DNA of 64,000 bases from Seiridium cupressi (Eukaryota > Ascomycota > Sordariomycetes > Amphisphaeriales > Sporocadaceae), in contig JARVKI010000010.1 of NCBI GenBank assembly GCA_036674765.1, forward strand, positions 124,001 to 188,000, given 5' to 3'. A program made the translations under genes and the position numbers. Within the stretch, counting starts at the first letter, position 1. Every line of letters starts with the position of its first letter. Under the pieces are notes generated by a model. That model searched no databases and was not told the origin of the DNA. It was given only the letters and a program-made list of their open reading frames with translations. Below, piece after piece: positions 13,311 to 25,479 of this stretch.

Positions 13311-13751
13311 TCAACCCCGCCCACCGTTGTAATCAGCGCCACCGGCCTTTCGTAACCTGGGCACGATCTCCTTCTCTGTCACGTCGCTCTTGTCCCTCGC
13401 GTCGACGCTGATGGAGTGATGCGCAAGCACTCTCTTGACAGTGCCGCTCTCGATGCTGACGCGGGCTTTGCGCATGACCTTTGTGTTCTCGCCGATCCAG
13501 ACCACCAGCGCGAACTTGACTCGCTTCGACTCCGTGTCGTTTGCGTACTCGACGCGGACGTATGCGTATTGCGCCTGGCTCTCGTCGAGCTTCTCGGCCA
13601 GTTCTGCGAGGCCGCCCGTGCCAGTGCCGGTAAGTGTCAGTTTGTCGCCCACGGCGCTGGCGTACGAGATGAGCAGCCAGTTGGTCTCGTCCTTGTCGGA
13701 GCGGACAGCGTCGTAGGCCGCAAGGATCTCGGGCGAATCGGCACCGGACAT
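13311..13751 (-). CDS. Coactosin-like F-actin-binding protein (ADF-H domain)
   Basis: A single-exon 146-aa protein made almost entirely of one actin-depolymerising-factor homology domain. Coactosins bind filamentous actin and do not sever it. Diagnostic stretches are the N-terminal AAYDAVRSDKDETNWLLISY, GLAELAEKLDESQAQYAYVR, KFALVVWIGENTKVMRKARV and the terminal helix region VLAHHSISVDARDKSDV. The length matches the family's usual 140-150 aa, so no missing exon is suspected. The ATG at 13751 fits the family N-terminus. An ATTGG/CCAAT motif about 55 bp upstream may be a promoter element. The product is expected in cortical actin structures; cofilin itself is excluded by length and the missing central loop. 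Confidence 0.88.
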   Translation of the reverse strand: MSGADSPEILAAYDAVRSDKDETNWLLISYASAVGDKLTLTGTGTGGLAELAEKLDESQAQYAYVRVEYANDTESKRVKFALVVWIGENTKVMRKARVSIESGTVKRVLAHHSISVDARDKSDVTEKEIVPRLRKAGGADYNGGRG

Positions 13752-14835
13752 TGTGGTGAGAGTGTGAGAAGAATTCGAGCAAAGGCAACTGAAAGACTGG
13801 CGAAGCCAATTGGCCGGCTGTTAGCGAAATGCTTCACCTAGACTTGAACAAATTCGCCCTACGATGCAAAAGTCCGCCGAGTGTCTGGGCCTTGGCTGCT
13901 TCAATGCGTCGCACCATGGCATTAGGGGCTCGGCTTTGGGCCCGTCAGCTACAGCCGGCGGCTGCGATCACCTGCAAACCCAACGGCCCTCTGAAAGCAC
14001 ACACCCGTCGATTTCTCCCGTATGAACGATTGCACCTAAGCTAAGGTAGTTAAATACGTGCTCCATTATCCATTGGTGATTCTCGAGCAGAGTTGCGGGC
14101 TAGACTTTGTTTATAATAACTTCTCGCTGGCTGATGTGACACTCAAAACGCTTTAGGCTTTCTCTTTACATGCCTCGTCGTTTGACTTCCGCCGAGAGAA
14201 ATTATACTGTAGAAATCCTGCCCAACTAGCATGGCCGTGCAACTTGCGTTCTACGCATAACACCTGGGACGGAATATATCTACCCAAAAAGACCGCATGC
14301 ACGTCTTTGTATGTCTGGAGTAGCAGACTAAATCTTGGTGCCACAAGCTACTTGCTTTGCATAGCATCAATACTTTGCGGGCCCTCTGATGTCTCCGTAA
14401 AAGGAAAGACCCAAGAGCGACACCGGCAATACTTCAACCTAGACAAGACAAGCTCTGAACAATGCCCATAAAAGACTCATGCCAAATGAAATGACACCTG
14501 CGATCTGCAGCTCGGGACCCATATACTCTGTGGGGAAGCAGGGGGCCCGAGGACCTTCTCCAGCCTCCGCAGTTGTACGCGCATTGAATCCGGGGTTGCC
14601 AGTTAAATTACATCCCGAATCATCTGCCGAGCACGATAGCCGAAGACACTAATGGCAGCAAATGTTACTGTATTCAGGGGAGGGTGTATAGCTTGTTCTT
14701 GCGATAATCGCGCTCATTATGTCACTATGGTAATATATCCAGTATAAGTTTGCGCCACCGCTTCGGTCCACGCCAGCATGGTCTTGCCCAGGAAAGAAGC
14801 TGCATGGTTTGTGAAAGTCACGATACAGACCCGAC
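13752..14835. promoter_or_regulatory. Divergent intergenic region, coactosin / tannase
   Basis: About 1.1 kb between two outward-facing genes, so it carries both promoters. No open frame with protein-like features and no RNA gene was seen. Confidence 0.5.
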
Positions 14836-16540
14836 ATGTACAGAATTCCAGCCCTCGTTCTCCTCTCGGCCCCTGCCGTCCTGGGTCTGGACTGCACGAC
14901 AGATTTCTTCTCTGCAGCCCTCGCCATCAACGAAAACGCCACAGTCAACTATGTATACACAGTGGCGGAAGGGGAGTCTTTTGGTGTTCCGTCTCTGGCG
15001 TTCCCATCTAACGCTACAAATTTGCCAGCACTCTGTGCAGTTGGGGTCAATGTGAAGTCGTCTGAGGATTCCTCCTATAATTTTGGTCTGTTCCTTCCAG
15101 ATTCCACCTGGAATCAGAGGTTCTTGGCTACGGGAAATGGTGGATATGGTGGAGGCATCAACTGGTGAGCCTGGGAGAAAGAGACCAACCTTCAACCGTG
15201 CGACTAACTCTGGAAAATAGGCCTGATATGGGCATGTTCTCCCATTATGGATTTGCTTCCATGTCTACAGATACGGGTCATAATGCGTCAGCGATCGACG
15301 ATGGGTCATGGGGACTCAACCGTCCCGAGTCTTTGATTGACTGGGGCTATCGAGCCATGCACGGGTCTGTTGTGCTCTCAAAACTCTTGGTCGATGCTTA
15401 CTACGATGCTGCCGATGGCATCCAGTACTCGTACTACGCGAGCTGCTCGACAGGCGGGCGGCAAGGGCTAAGAGAAGCCCAGCTCTACCCAGACGACTTT
15501 GATGGCATATCGGTCGGTGCTCCTGGTAAGCGAACCTGTCCCTGAATGACCATACCAAATTGACACCAATTATAGCATGGTGGTCTACTCGCCTGGCCTC
15601 CCAGACTTTACACCAAGGCTTGTACAATTACCCAACCAACAGCACCAAGCACATCGACGCTTCATTGTTCCCTACCATTGTGGCAGAAATGGAAAAGCAA
15701 TGCGATCCCCAGGATGGCGTAGTAGATGGCATTGTTTCTGATCCTTTCGCCTGCAACTTCAACTTCGAAGCTCTACTCTGCACTTCGAGCAATTCCACCA
15801 GTTGTCTGACACCCGCGCAACTACAGACAGTCTACGACTTCTATAACGACTGGGTGGATGTGAACCAGACCTTCGTCTTTCCAGGAGCTACCCTGGGGAC
15901 TGATCCAAGCTTTTTGCTGGGGAGCCTGGTCCCACTTGGATATGGTTACTACCAGAACTGGGTCTACAATGATACCACATGGGATTATACTCAGTTCACG
16001 TACGCCGACGTTCAGTTTGCAGACCAGGTCGACCCTGGAAATGCGACAGCAGACGACTTCGACATGACCCCATTCATGGATCGTGGAGGAAAGATACTGA
16101 TGTATCACGGTAGTGCTGACAGTCTCATTCCCACTGGCAGTAGCAAAGTCTTTTATAGCAATGTCGCCCAGACTCTCGTACCTAAAGGCGTACAGCTGGA
16201 CGACTTCTACCGCTTTTTTCTGATCCCAGGCATGGGCCATTGTACAGACTCTACGACTGCTCCTTGGTATATCGCTGGAGGCAGCCAGAGTCTCACAAAC
16301 GTCACGCACTCTGTTCCTGGCTATGAGGATTCCGACCACGACGTTATTCTCGCGCTGATGAAGTGGGTCGAGGGGGACACTGCGCCCGAGAAATTGATTG
16401 CTACCAAATACGTCAATGACACAGCGTCTTTGGGGGTCCAAATTCAACGGCCTCTCTGTGTTTACCCAAAACAAGCAAAATACACGGGGTCGGGTGACGT
16501 GAACGCGCCGGAAAATTGGGAGTGCCAAAGCTTGTACTAG
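14836..16540 (+). CDS. Secreted tannase / feruloyl esterase family protein
   Basis: Predicted extracellular serine esterase of about 532 aa that hydrolyses ester bonds of gallate or hydroxycinnamate compounds in plant material. Exons are 14836-15164, 15221-15525 and 15576-16540, with introns of 56 and 50 bp (GTGAGC...AATAG and GTAAGC...TATAG). The first 17 residues form a signal peptide (MYRIPALVLLSAPAVLG). The family CS-D-HC motif is visible: C185-S186 in CSTGGRQG (nucleophile), D393 in HGSADSLIP, and H433-C434 in PGMGHC, where the two cysteines normally form a disulfide bringing Ser and His together. Many N-x-S/T sites suggest heavy glycosylation, as expected for a secreted fungal enzyme. 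Length fits the family (about 500-580). Tannase versus feruloyl esterase specificity cannot be decided from sequence alone. It is convergent with the methyltransferase at 16651. Confidence 0.92.
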
Positions 16541-16650
16541 ACTTGGGTCACTAGGAAGAGGGCGTCTTCTATACTAGTCAATCACATATCATTGGGTCAT
16601 GCCATGCCGACACTCCAATATGCCTAACACCGCTACTACAAGGGGTGTCC

Positions 16651-17517
16651 TTATTTTTGCGCGAGAACAATCCAAGCTTCACTTGAAATCCCACCGCGCG
16701 CTGCTTTGTGCTTTTCCATAGCGTGCTTGATTGCCTCGGACCACTTCCCAGTCTCTTCTGTGGTCATGTCCCGCTTTGCAGCCATAGCTGGCGGACTGGC
16801 CTGCAAGAACTGGAACAGCCCATCCCAATCCTCGCTTTTCGTGATTAAAGCGCTTGTGCTGGTCGTTCGAACCTTTTCTTTATCCCAGCCAGCCTCGGCG
16901 ACCATCTGTGCCAAATATCCTTCCTGAAAGTACTCTGGTCCATTGACAGGTACTTTATGAGTTTGAGCCCACTCTTGACCCTTGATCGCGACCTGGGCCT
17001 GATCAATGAAGTCCGAGACTGGGAATTGCTTCCAAGTCAAGAGGACGGCTAAGCCGCCAGGCGCCAGTGTGCGGTATGCTTCTCGCAACCCTTGTGCCTG
17101 CTGTTCCTTGCTCCCAAAAGTCGACAGGCTAAAGTTGTCAATGAGGTGAGTGAAGGAGCCGTCAGAAAATTCGGATAGGTCCAGCGAATCGACCACCTTC
17201 CCTTCCGTGGACTGCCAGAGCTTGCTTTCCGGGTGTTTCGACTTGAGGGTCTCGAACGTATTGATCATTCCGGGGATGTAATCTGTCACCACGATCTTGG
17301 GACTGAGACCGCGTTCTTCACACCACGGTATCAGTGCCGATGTGGCTGTCCCGGGACCTGCGGCATTATCAAGGATCATAGAGTCCGAAGTGACACCAAG
17401 ATCATGTTGAAACAAGACGGAAGCGAAGTTGTCGCGTGTTGTGTTGCCAGTGAGCTGAGCGTATGATGGCGCTATGAAAGTAAAGTATAGCTTGCGGCGT
17501 TCGTCTGGGGTTGCCAT
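16651..17517 (-). CDS. Class I SAM-dependent methyltransferase
   Basis: A single-exon cytosolic protein of about 288 aa. The Rossmann methyltransferase motifs are in order: motif I ILDNAAGPGTATSAL (about residues 48-62), a motif II-like acidic end VVTDYIPGM, the post-II segment HLIDNFSLSTFG and motif III REAYRTLAPGGLAVLLTW. It resembles the UbiE/LaeA-like methyltransferases common in mould secondary metabolism; the substrate is unknown. The start at 17517 (MATPDERRKL) is preferred to the in-frame ATG at 17547 because the family usually begins close to this point. It is flanked by a secreted esterase and an MFS transporter, which permits but does not prove a shared small-molecule pathway. Confidence 0.82.
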   Translation of the reverse strand: MATPDERRKLYFTFIAPSYAQLTGNTTRDNFASVLFQHDLGVTSDSMILDNAAGPGTATSALIPWCEERGLSPKIVVTDYIPGMINTFETLKSKHPESKLWQSTEGKVVDSLDLSEFSDGSFTHLIDNFSLSTFGSKEQQAQGLREAYRTLAPGGLAVLLTWKQFPVSDFIDQAQVAIKGQEWAQTHKVPVNGPEYFQEGYLAQMVAEAGWDKEKVRTTSTSALITKSEDWDGLFQFLQASPPAMAAKRDMTTEETGKWSEAIKHAMEKHKAARGGISSEAWIVLAQK

Positions 17518-19520
17518 TTTGCAAAGCTTGTCAGCCTTGTAAGTCAATTTATCCGAAGGTGAGCTCTGACTGATGGTGAGACCGAGTGCTGGAAAATGTA
17601 GGGTTGACGAGGAATATGTACTAGTCCAACTGCTAGACCCGTCGCGCTACACTAGTCTCGATCGGGCCGAGGTGGCCGTTCGTCTCGAGCGGGTTTCGTT
17701 TGTACCTCACGATTCGAGTGGTGCCCAAATCCGTATTTCGAATAAAGATTTGGTGTTCTGGATCGATTCTACACGAGGTGCTGACATATGGGAGTAGATT
17801 AGTAAAAAGCGCTAGCCACAATGGCTCTTTCTAGAGAGAAGGAGGGGGGGGGTCCTACACCTCTACACTTATTGATGACTTGAGATTTATAAACATGAGT
17901 TTTTACTCTTATATATCTGCAGACTTGGCAGCACTCGAAGCATGTGTTGGGATGGTCTACTAGGCGGCTCTTATCCCCAACCCAGATGAACACACAAAAC
18001 CCCATGCCGCTACTCGAGACGGTACTAGTCAGTTTGTCTCCTGGGAGTTTCGTTGGTGTTGTCGAATGTGATATGAACCCATGAAATCGATCATAGCTCT
18101 ACAAGACGACGACTAGTTCCACAGAATGGCTATGCAACGAAGACTACTCAAGGAGGAAAATGGTCTCCATATGAATTCACTATCTAAAGAGAAGCATTAA
18201 CTTAGGGATTGACCTTTATCACAGCTAATAGGTTGTAATGTGTTTTCCGGCACCCATCTATTGCAATGAAAAGCCAAGCTCGTCAACTTGAACTCTTTTC
18301 TTCTAAACATCCGAAGACGCTAGGTAGAGGCGAGTGAGTCTCATCGAGAGAGACATAGGCCACGGTTGACATTAGTGTAAAGGGAGGGCTAGAACAAATA
18401 CTGATAGAGTGTTTTGAACCAGGGGAGCAGCCATGGAAAAACAAGTTCGATAAGAAAAGGACTGAACGTTTGGGTCGATACAAGAGAGGACCTCATGGCC
18501 ATGGGATAGTGCGCTTGGAGGTGGTATGTACGGCCTCGAGGTACATATGGCGTGGGGGTGGGCGCCCTTTTTGGTTGAGACAAGCCACGCATAGTTGACT
18601 CCCATTTAGTCGCACGCCGTCCGACGTCCGAGTTGAAGATCATCATCTGCTGATGGCAGCCTGGAGCGTTGCTCTTCTATCCGTCGAGGAAGCACTGCGA
18701 TTGGCAAATGCCGTCTGATACAATATTATGTAGGTTAGGTTCAACCCAGGTTAAAATTTGAAGACATCGTCCAACGATGGAGTGATAGATGATTATAAAT
18801 TCCTACTCTACTCAATTTGGGGATGGATGTCGACACCCGCTCGGTTGGGCGTCTCTGTAGAGTCTAGGGACAACTATTGCGCATACGAGGTGCACCCTTA
18901 GATACTAGCGCGCCCTTTCATTCGCGATGAAAAGTCGTAAGAATAGTTTAGGAGGGGTGGAGGGTTAGGACAACCTAGCAATGCGATACCAGCCCAGAGC
19001 CTTACGATGATCCCCAGGGGTGGGTAACGCGGGGAACCCTAACGAGTCTGGGGTTGGCAGACCTGGATCTTGAGTTGCACCAATACCAATATGATCGTTG
19101 AAACATTCCTTGTATGAAACCCGCTGGTGACATTACGTCACGACACATGCAGTACAGCACGCGACCGACTGAAGGATTCCAATCCTGGCGGCTGTGATTT
19201 CATTCCTGAGCACCTTGCTTCTTTTCACGGTCCCGAGCAGCTGTTCCTCGTCGTGATAGGCCTACTAGAGAGATATTCATATTGGGGCCACCACAATGGC
19301 TGCCGTCTCCGTGCTACACATACCAAGCCAAGCTGGATGCCAAGGCTGTAAGAGGCGATCCTTCCTCTGTAACTTGTACGACGTAAGGTGTCATCGACGA
19401 TTTAGCTGAGAGGATTCGAATTGATTATAAAAGGTTTAAAATCATGCTTGGGCGTCCTTCGCGGAATTCTCTTAAACTACCTTGGCAGTATCTTTCTGTA
19501 GCCCTGCCCTGTCGCCCGAG
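17518..19520. promoter_or_regulatory. Divergent intergenic region, methyltransferase / MFS transporter
   Basis: Two kilobases between outward-facing genes. Only short, unconvincing frames occur, for example 18389-18646 - and 19127-19351 +. No repeat or RNA gene was noted. Confidence 0.5.
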
Positions 19521-21651
19521 ATGTCGACGGTACCAGCACAAAGAAAGCTCAGCGAGTCTAACGCACCAGAACATGACTACATCGAAACTTCAGGCCCTGG
19601 GATTTCCCCAAATGAAAGAGCGACCAAAGAAAAGAAGATCCACAAACCCGACAATAAGAAAGAACTAAAGGAGGCGGACGAATATGCCAATTTGGGCTAC
19701 AGCTATCCAACATGGAAGAAATGGTTCGTCCCGTTTCATTTTAGTACTTAATTATAACCAAATCCGAATTGATAGCCCCAAGCAGAAGCTAATTGTGAGG
19801 AGTCTTTAGGGGAATCCTAACCGTCATGTTCCTGATCCAGATATCCATCAATTTGAATGCCAGTCTGTATGCGAGCGGCGTTGACAACATATCCGAGAAG
19901 TTCGAAATCAGCAAGCAAGCCGCTCGCGTCCCCCAGCTGACCTTCCTCGTCGCTTATGCCTTCGGGTGCGAGTTATGGGCGCCGTGGAGCGAGGAGCTCG
20001 GTCGATGGCCAACACAACAGCTCAGTTTGCTTCTCGTCAATATATGGCAGATTCCATGCGCACTCGCGCCCAACTATGGCACCTTAGTTGTTTGCCGCCT
20101 CCTTGGTGGGCTCTCGACGGCCGGAGGTTCCGTCACTTTGGGAGTGCTAGCCGATATGTGGGAGCCAGACGACCAAGAATACGCAATCGCCTTCCTGGTC
20201 TTGTCCTCGGTTGGAGGCTCCGTGGTTGGTGCTGTCGTTGGCGGTTTCGTCGAGACGCTCCAGCCGCTTCCTTGGATCTTCTGGACGCAGCTAATCGCCG
20301 GTGGTGCTGTTCAGATCATGCACTTTGTCCTGGTGCCTGAGACGCGATCCACGATTATTCTTGATCGACTTGCTAAGAAGCGAAGGAAGGCTGGTGAGGA
20401 AGTCTACGGACCAAACGAGGTAAAAACTCAGCGAATGACGTTCAAGGAGGTGATGGTTGTTTGGAGGTACAATTTCCCTCATGCACTGTACCACGGTTGA
20501 TGGTAGGGCTGACTCGTTCCAGCCGTCCTTTCTATATGCTGATAACAGAGCCGATCGTTGCCTGGCTCAGCGCTGTCAGTGGATTCAGTGACAACTTGAT
20601 CTTCATATTCTTGTAAGCATACCCATCAACCAGATAGAGCAGATATGGCTAACATCGTATTAGGCAAGGTTTCCAACCTGTGTATAAGCAATGGGGTAAG
20701 GGTTCTATCTACCCATGCGTCAAAATGGACCAGAAGGAGCTTCTCGGATAATTGAGAAATACTGACACAGGGTTTATCAGGCTTTGACACCATTGGAATT
20801 TCGTTGGCCTTCTTACCGTGAGTCAGCTTAATAGCTGGGTCTCTCCTCCACCATACTGACGTCGCATTAGTTTACTTGTCGGATACTTCTTAGCCTATCT
20901 ATCCTTTTTACCATCAATACATATGTTCCGGCAAAGAAGGCGCAAGAATGGGTCTGAATCTGTTTCGCCTGAAGCCAGACTCTGGTGGTTGAAATATGGT
21001 AAGCAGGAACCCCAAATCCGACCTTCCCTAACACCTACAAGAAGAACAACACAATACATACATACGAACACACCCCTTTGAACCGTTGAATCATCGACTA
21101 AGTGCACACAACAGTCATTCTTCTGGAGCCAATCGGCCTAATCGGATTCGCTTGGACATCCTTGGGCCCATCATATGGCGTTCACTGGATTGGACCGATG
21201 TTCTTCTCCATGCTTGTCGGAATTGCAAACTACAGTATCTATCAGAGTAGTATAGATTACACAGTAGCGGCTTATGGGGTGTATGCGGCGAGTGCCACAG
21301 GTGGTAATGACTTTGCGAGAGATTTCTTAAGTGGTATTGCAGCTATATACAGGTATGCGATTTTGCCTCGCTGTCCACATGGTTGATTGGTGTCAATGGC
21401 GGCTAACATGGCATAGTGGACCCATGTACGAGAACATTGGAGAGCGGCCACTGGAATACGCCAGCACAATTCTGGCCATCATCGCACTTTTCGTAACTGT
21501 GCCTGTGTTCTACTTCTATAAGCACGGGCCCGAGATCAGGATGCGGTCCAAGTTCGCCTCAGAGATTGCGAAAGCACGAGAGCAGGGCAGAGGTGGACGT
21601 CCGAAGAATGAGGGAGAGAAGGCAGCATTACCTGGGCATGAACAAGCATGA
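19521..21651 (+). CDS. MFS drug:H+ antiporter-1-like transporter, eight exons
   Basis: A plasma-membrane 12-helix transporter of about 539 aa, of the TPO1/polyamine and multidrug (DHA1) branch. Exons: 19521-19723, 19810-20466, 20523-20612, 20664-20695, 20781-20817, 20871-20998, 21115-21352, 21417-21651. All seven joins keep phase. Two exons are tiny (32 and 37 nt). The hydrophilic N-terminus leads into YSYPTWKKWGILTVMFLIQ (TM1). The motif-A-like loop SEELGRWPTQQLS follows TM2. Motif C (antiporter) lies around LSSVGGSVVGAVVGG, followed by WIFWTQLIAGG. The tail after TM12 is short and charged. At exon 5 only the second AG (20779-20780) works, because the earlier AG at 20769-20770 leads to an immediate stop. 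The first intron donor is weak (GTTCGT). ATG 19521 is preferred over 19482. The substrate is unknown. Confidence 0.85.
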
Positions 21652-21855
21652 TGCGTTGCTGACACTTCCACATATTTGAGGCGTCATGCGGACTGAGAAT
21701 TAGCCCTCTTTTCACCAGTGAAACTTTGGCGATAGTAGTGTTGAGCACAGATCGATACATCTAAGGGGCCATGGATTTCGGCAGGAAGGCATTGCTAATA
21801 AAAGACCTTGATATGTACAAAGCCAGCTAGTCGGACGGCAATGGTATTTACACGA

Positions 21856-23676
21856 CTACCTCAGAGTGTCGTTTGCAAAACACCATGCAGTGTACGTTTC
21901 GTCGTGGAAGAACACCAAGAAGTCATCATCTCCGACAAGTCTCAGGTTATTTGTTTCTAGTTGCCTTTCTCTTCGTTGGCGAGTGGGTGCTCGACTGGCA
22001 TCGAAGAAGTAGTCGACATCGTGAAACGCCTTGACTTGGGCATCGAGCTCGTAGAGCTCAAACTCCTCCATAGTCATCTTCCGTCTTTGGGACCTATTTG
22101 TCTCAGCCCCTTTGGGCTTGGAAGTGGCATAGAATGGGACAGAGGCGAGTGCTTTCGCATCGCTCCATCCAGTATACCTCCTGAATGAGGCCACATGCCA
22201 CTTGTAAGGTCCACGTGGCCGCCCGGCACTAAAAAGTTGATGATTCCAGATGTGAAATGTCCTCGGCTGGTAATACGCTGACGGCTGATGGCGGAGAACC
22301 TCGAAGGATTCGGTGTAGATGTTGAAGCAAACTGACACAAGGGTATGCCCGCCCACTGACCACCACGTTCGACACCGGCAGGAGATCTCACGACAGAGCT
22401 CATCGAGGTCATAGTCCGTGGTGGCACTCCCCCGAGGCATCGGGTAGATGGATAGCAGGTTGTATCCGCCTCTCGAGTCAACCTTCTCCCAACGAAGCTG
22501 CCCAGATCGTTCTAGCGCTCGACGAGAGAGCAGGTCCTCGCCTAGGGATTGAGATTTGACCAACTCCCCATTTTCTACTTTGTGAACGGTCAGAGTCCCG
22601 TTAGACAATGTTACCACGAAGAAGATATTGTCCAAGGCTGGGTGCAGGATGAAATCAATGGCTATGTTTGCCCACCTCAGCCATAAACCCACACGGTGAG
22701 GTCCCAGAATGCTGGGGACAAAATCGCCTTGATCACCCCAAGTTACTGGCGCTTTCTCATAGATGCCTGACACGTCAACTTGTCTGAAGGGCTGACCGAA
22801 TTCCCATAGGTAGACGGTGGAGTCTTTCGAAACGATGAGTACCGTTTCGCTTTCGGTAACGCATCTCTTGAAGTGATGCGGCAGCTCAATCGAGTAATGC
22901 ACATTTGTCTCGAGATGCCAGGCATGCAATGTGCTTTCTTTGCCCATGATGAATAGCTTGTTGCCCAAGGCGGTTTGATAGCCCACTCGTTCTTCAAGGT
23001 GGCCAGGGAAGGAATACACGCGGCGGTCCCTTGTCCGCAGATCGTCAACAACAGCGATATACGGCAGCGCATAAGGTTCCGGCCACCAGGCGATCCTGCC
23101 GCTATTGTATAGTCTAAACCGGGCGAAGCGCTCCAGGTCAGGCTCAGGATCGCGGGCGTCCGCGTACGAATGCAAGCCTCCTTCATCGGTGAGTACATCT
23201 TTACTGAGCCTGAAGAATTTATCGGACTCGAACTTCAGCTCATGGAGGAGCGCATAGGCGAAGCGGCCATTATGGCGGAAACGATGCTTGACCAAAGCTT
23301 GCCAGAACATGGTGCGCCTGTCTAGGCCACTCGTTGCCGCTGTGAGATTGATCTGGTCCAAGAGGCCGGGAAACCAACGCGCTGCCAGCCAGGGCCAGAC
23401 TTCATCACTCAGCCATATGTATCGCCACGCGCGACACGCATTGATGGCGATAGCCAAATCATCGGGGTTGAAATGCTCAAGCACATAAAAATGGAGCTCG
23501 AGCGGGAGGCGGCTTAGGCCGTCGCTGGCGCCCTCTGTCGCAGGCGACATGCTTTTCCCGCGTCGCCGTAGCCACGCAATGACCGACTTCATTAGGCTGT
23601 AGCGTTTCCGGCCCGATTGGGCTCTTGTGATATTACCGTCGCGTAGAGGCTGGTGGAGTGGCAGCTTCCTACTCAT
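21856..23676 (-). CDS. F-box protein
   Basis: A 606-aa single-exon protein. The F-box lies at about residues 54-104 (LSRLPLELHFYVLEHFNPDD, ACRAWRYIWLSDEVWPWLAARWFP). In this family it binds Skp1 and delivers substrates to SCF ubiquitin ligases. The rest (about 180-600) holds repeated beta-strand-like segments with internal WG/HxWxLE patterns, such as STLHAWHLETNVHYSIELP and DSTVYLWEFGQPF, suggesting a WD40-like or other beta-propeller substrate-binding region. No canonical WD repeat register could be assigned. The N-terminus is basic. It is convergent with the MFS gene (205 bp between stops), so it is probably unrelated to that gene. Substrate unknown. Confidence 0.82.
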   Translation of the reverse strand: MSRKLPLHQPLRDGNITRAQSGRKRYSLMKSVIAWLRRRGKSMSPATEGASDGLSRLPLELHFYVLEHFNPDDLAIAINACRAWRYIWLSDEVWPWLAARWFPGLLDQINLTAATSGLDRRTMFWQALVKHRFRHNGRFAYALLHELKFESDKFFRLSKDVLTDEGGLHSYADARDPEPDLERFARFRLYNSGRIAWWPEPYALPYIAVVDDLRTRDRRVYSFPGHLEERVGYQTALGNKLFIMGKESTLHAWHLETNVHYSIELPHHFKRCVTESETVLIVSKDSTVYLWEFGQPFRQVDVSGIYEKAPVTWGDQGDFVPSILGPHRVGLWLRWANIAIDFILHPALDNIFFVVTLSNGTLTVHKVENGELVKSQSLGEDLLSRRALERSGQLRWEKVDSRGGYNLLSIYPMPRGSATTDYDLDELCREISCRCRTWWSVGGHTLVSVCFNIYTESFEVLRHQPSAYYQPRTFHIWNHQLFSAGRPRGPYKWHVASFRRYTGWSDAKALASVPFYATSKPKGAETNRSQRRKMTMEEFELYELDAQVKAFHDVDYFFDASRAPTRQRRERQLETNNLRLVGDDDFLVFFHDETYTAWCFANDTLR

Positions 23677-25479
23677 TGCTGTCTAAACGTTGCGGCAGAC
23701 AAGAAGTACTGAGCCTCCCCCGCAATGTCTTGGGTGATTGATCCCTGCAGTGGGCTGTTGGTCACCACCACGAGACCCTGCACGTAGTACATCTTGATGA
23801 CCGTGTGCCATGAAGCTGACATCTGATCAATTTTGTGGTTTTCCAATCAACAGACCATCATTTCAACTGCGAGAGCTTCGAGCCAGGGTGCTTTCCAGCC
23901 TATTGGCGCTTACCTTGCAGACAAGCTGGTCCATATTTTAGTACCTGCAGCAATCGAGAGACTAACTACATGTAGCTATATCCCGAATTAAGACCTATTC
24001 GCTCTTATGCTTGTTTTCAGAAATGTACAGAAGACAAATGGTAATATGAGAAGTTTCTACCGGCCACAGTCTCTTACTTATCACAAGTGCCTTGGCATAA
24101 ATCCTACCTCGGTAGCAACAGTACATGTCGAACGCCAATTCGGCCGTTGGGCCAGGAATATTCCTACCTAAACCGATTTCCCAAGGTTTATCGAGTGGGG
24201 GAGAGTATCTGCGAAGGTCGGAACTGCGGCTGTGGAAAACATTTCCAGCTTTACTACACGTACTTATAGTCAAGTTGGAGATTATCTCGCAGAATATCGA
24301 GATGGTTATCAGCTCAACGGATCAACATAATAAAAGGGACCAGACTTCAACATAACAACAGAAATGTCTGGTCGAGAATTACATGTCTAGAATTCGTTGC
24401 AAAACTAGAATGTAAGCAAGAGAGACGGCCAATGAGATCTGGCTCTATCTTATTATACCGGAGCCGGGAGCAGTCACACGGCCGCAAATTTGGTGGTTCG
24501 CAATTGGAACTGAGCAGCTCTCCCAATCGTATAACCATAGGAAATCTGTATTGACTCCCATTGAGTGACTCAGCATACTGGCGCTGATACGCAAATCACC
24601 AGTGCTGAGTGAGTACAATATCATCGCTATATTCAACAAATGGGTGCTCATGCCATACCGCTACATTGAAGCGTATTCTGTTGCGCTTGCCTTGATTTCC
24701 CGTGCACCCTTCAACTGGGCTATTCAGTAAGCAGCATCGGTGGCTATTCTGGTATCTCTTCAGTCAAGGCCACACCTTTGAAGCTTAGCCCCACATCATG
24801 CTGCATCATGTGCATTTGTGCATAATGTCTACCATTTGTCGCATACGAGCACAACTTGATAATTCGGGGTAGCGTTGCTTTCTCATACATTGAAACTCTG
24901 CATCCAGCAATGACGTAGTCGATTTCAATGCCAAAAGGGCAACATTGCTCTTTTTAGCAGCCGTCTCGGCGTTGCAGGACGAAGGTTTTGGCCCCCAAGG
25001 TGACTTCTGCCTCGACTTCTCACTCATATTCCCCGCAATTCATAACCAATCACTAGGTTTACGCCGCAGTCATAGGCCGATCATTGCTGCATTCGTAAAG
25101 CTCTCAATTCACATCAGCCTTACGATGCTTCAGTAAAACAGGCAGAAGCCGGGGGGGGTGGGAGAGGCTTGAGGCAAGCAACAGGCACAGGTCCCACCCG
25201 AGTTCGAGCCATGCGCGACGTCAGCGCGCAGCATCTGCTATGATCGTCAAGAGCGGCACGACAGCTGCAAGAATCCTTATGATGCAATTGAGACCTACGT
25301 AGAAAGAGTTCGTCTGCTGAGGGGCCACTGCTGCCTTGGTTAAAAAGTTGTGAGAAGATGTATAAAAGAACGTGCTCAGCCCCCAATTTCTTATAGACTT
25401 GTGTGAGTGTGAATGTATTCCCTTCCCTCGCGTCTTCATATTTGCCTTACTCGGCAAGTTGTCTAAAACACTCAGAGAG
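23677..25479. promoter_or_regulatory. Divergent intergenic region, F-box / PARP
   Basis: About 1.8 kb between outward-facing genes. The frames present are short and lack recognisable motifs. In particular no BRCT-like coding segment was found upstream of the PARP start. A TATA-like TATAAAAG at about 25360 lies about 115 bp before the PARP ATG. Confidence 0.5.
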
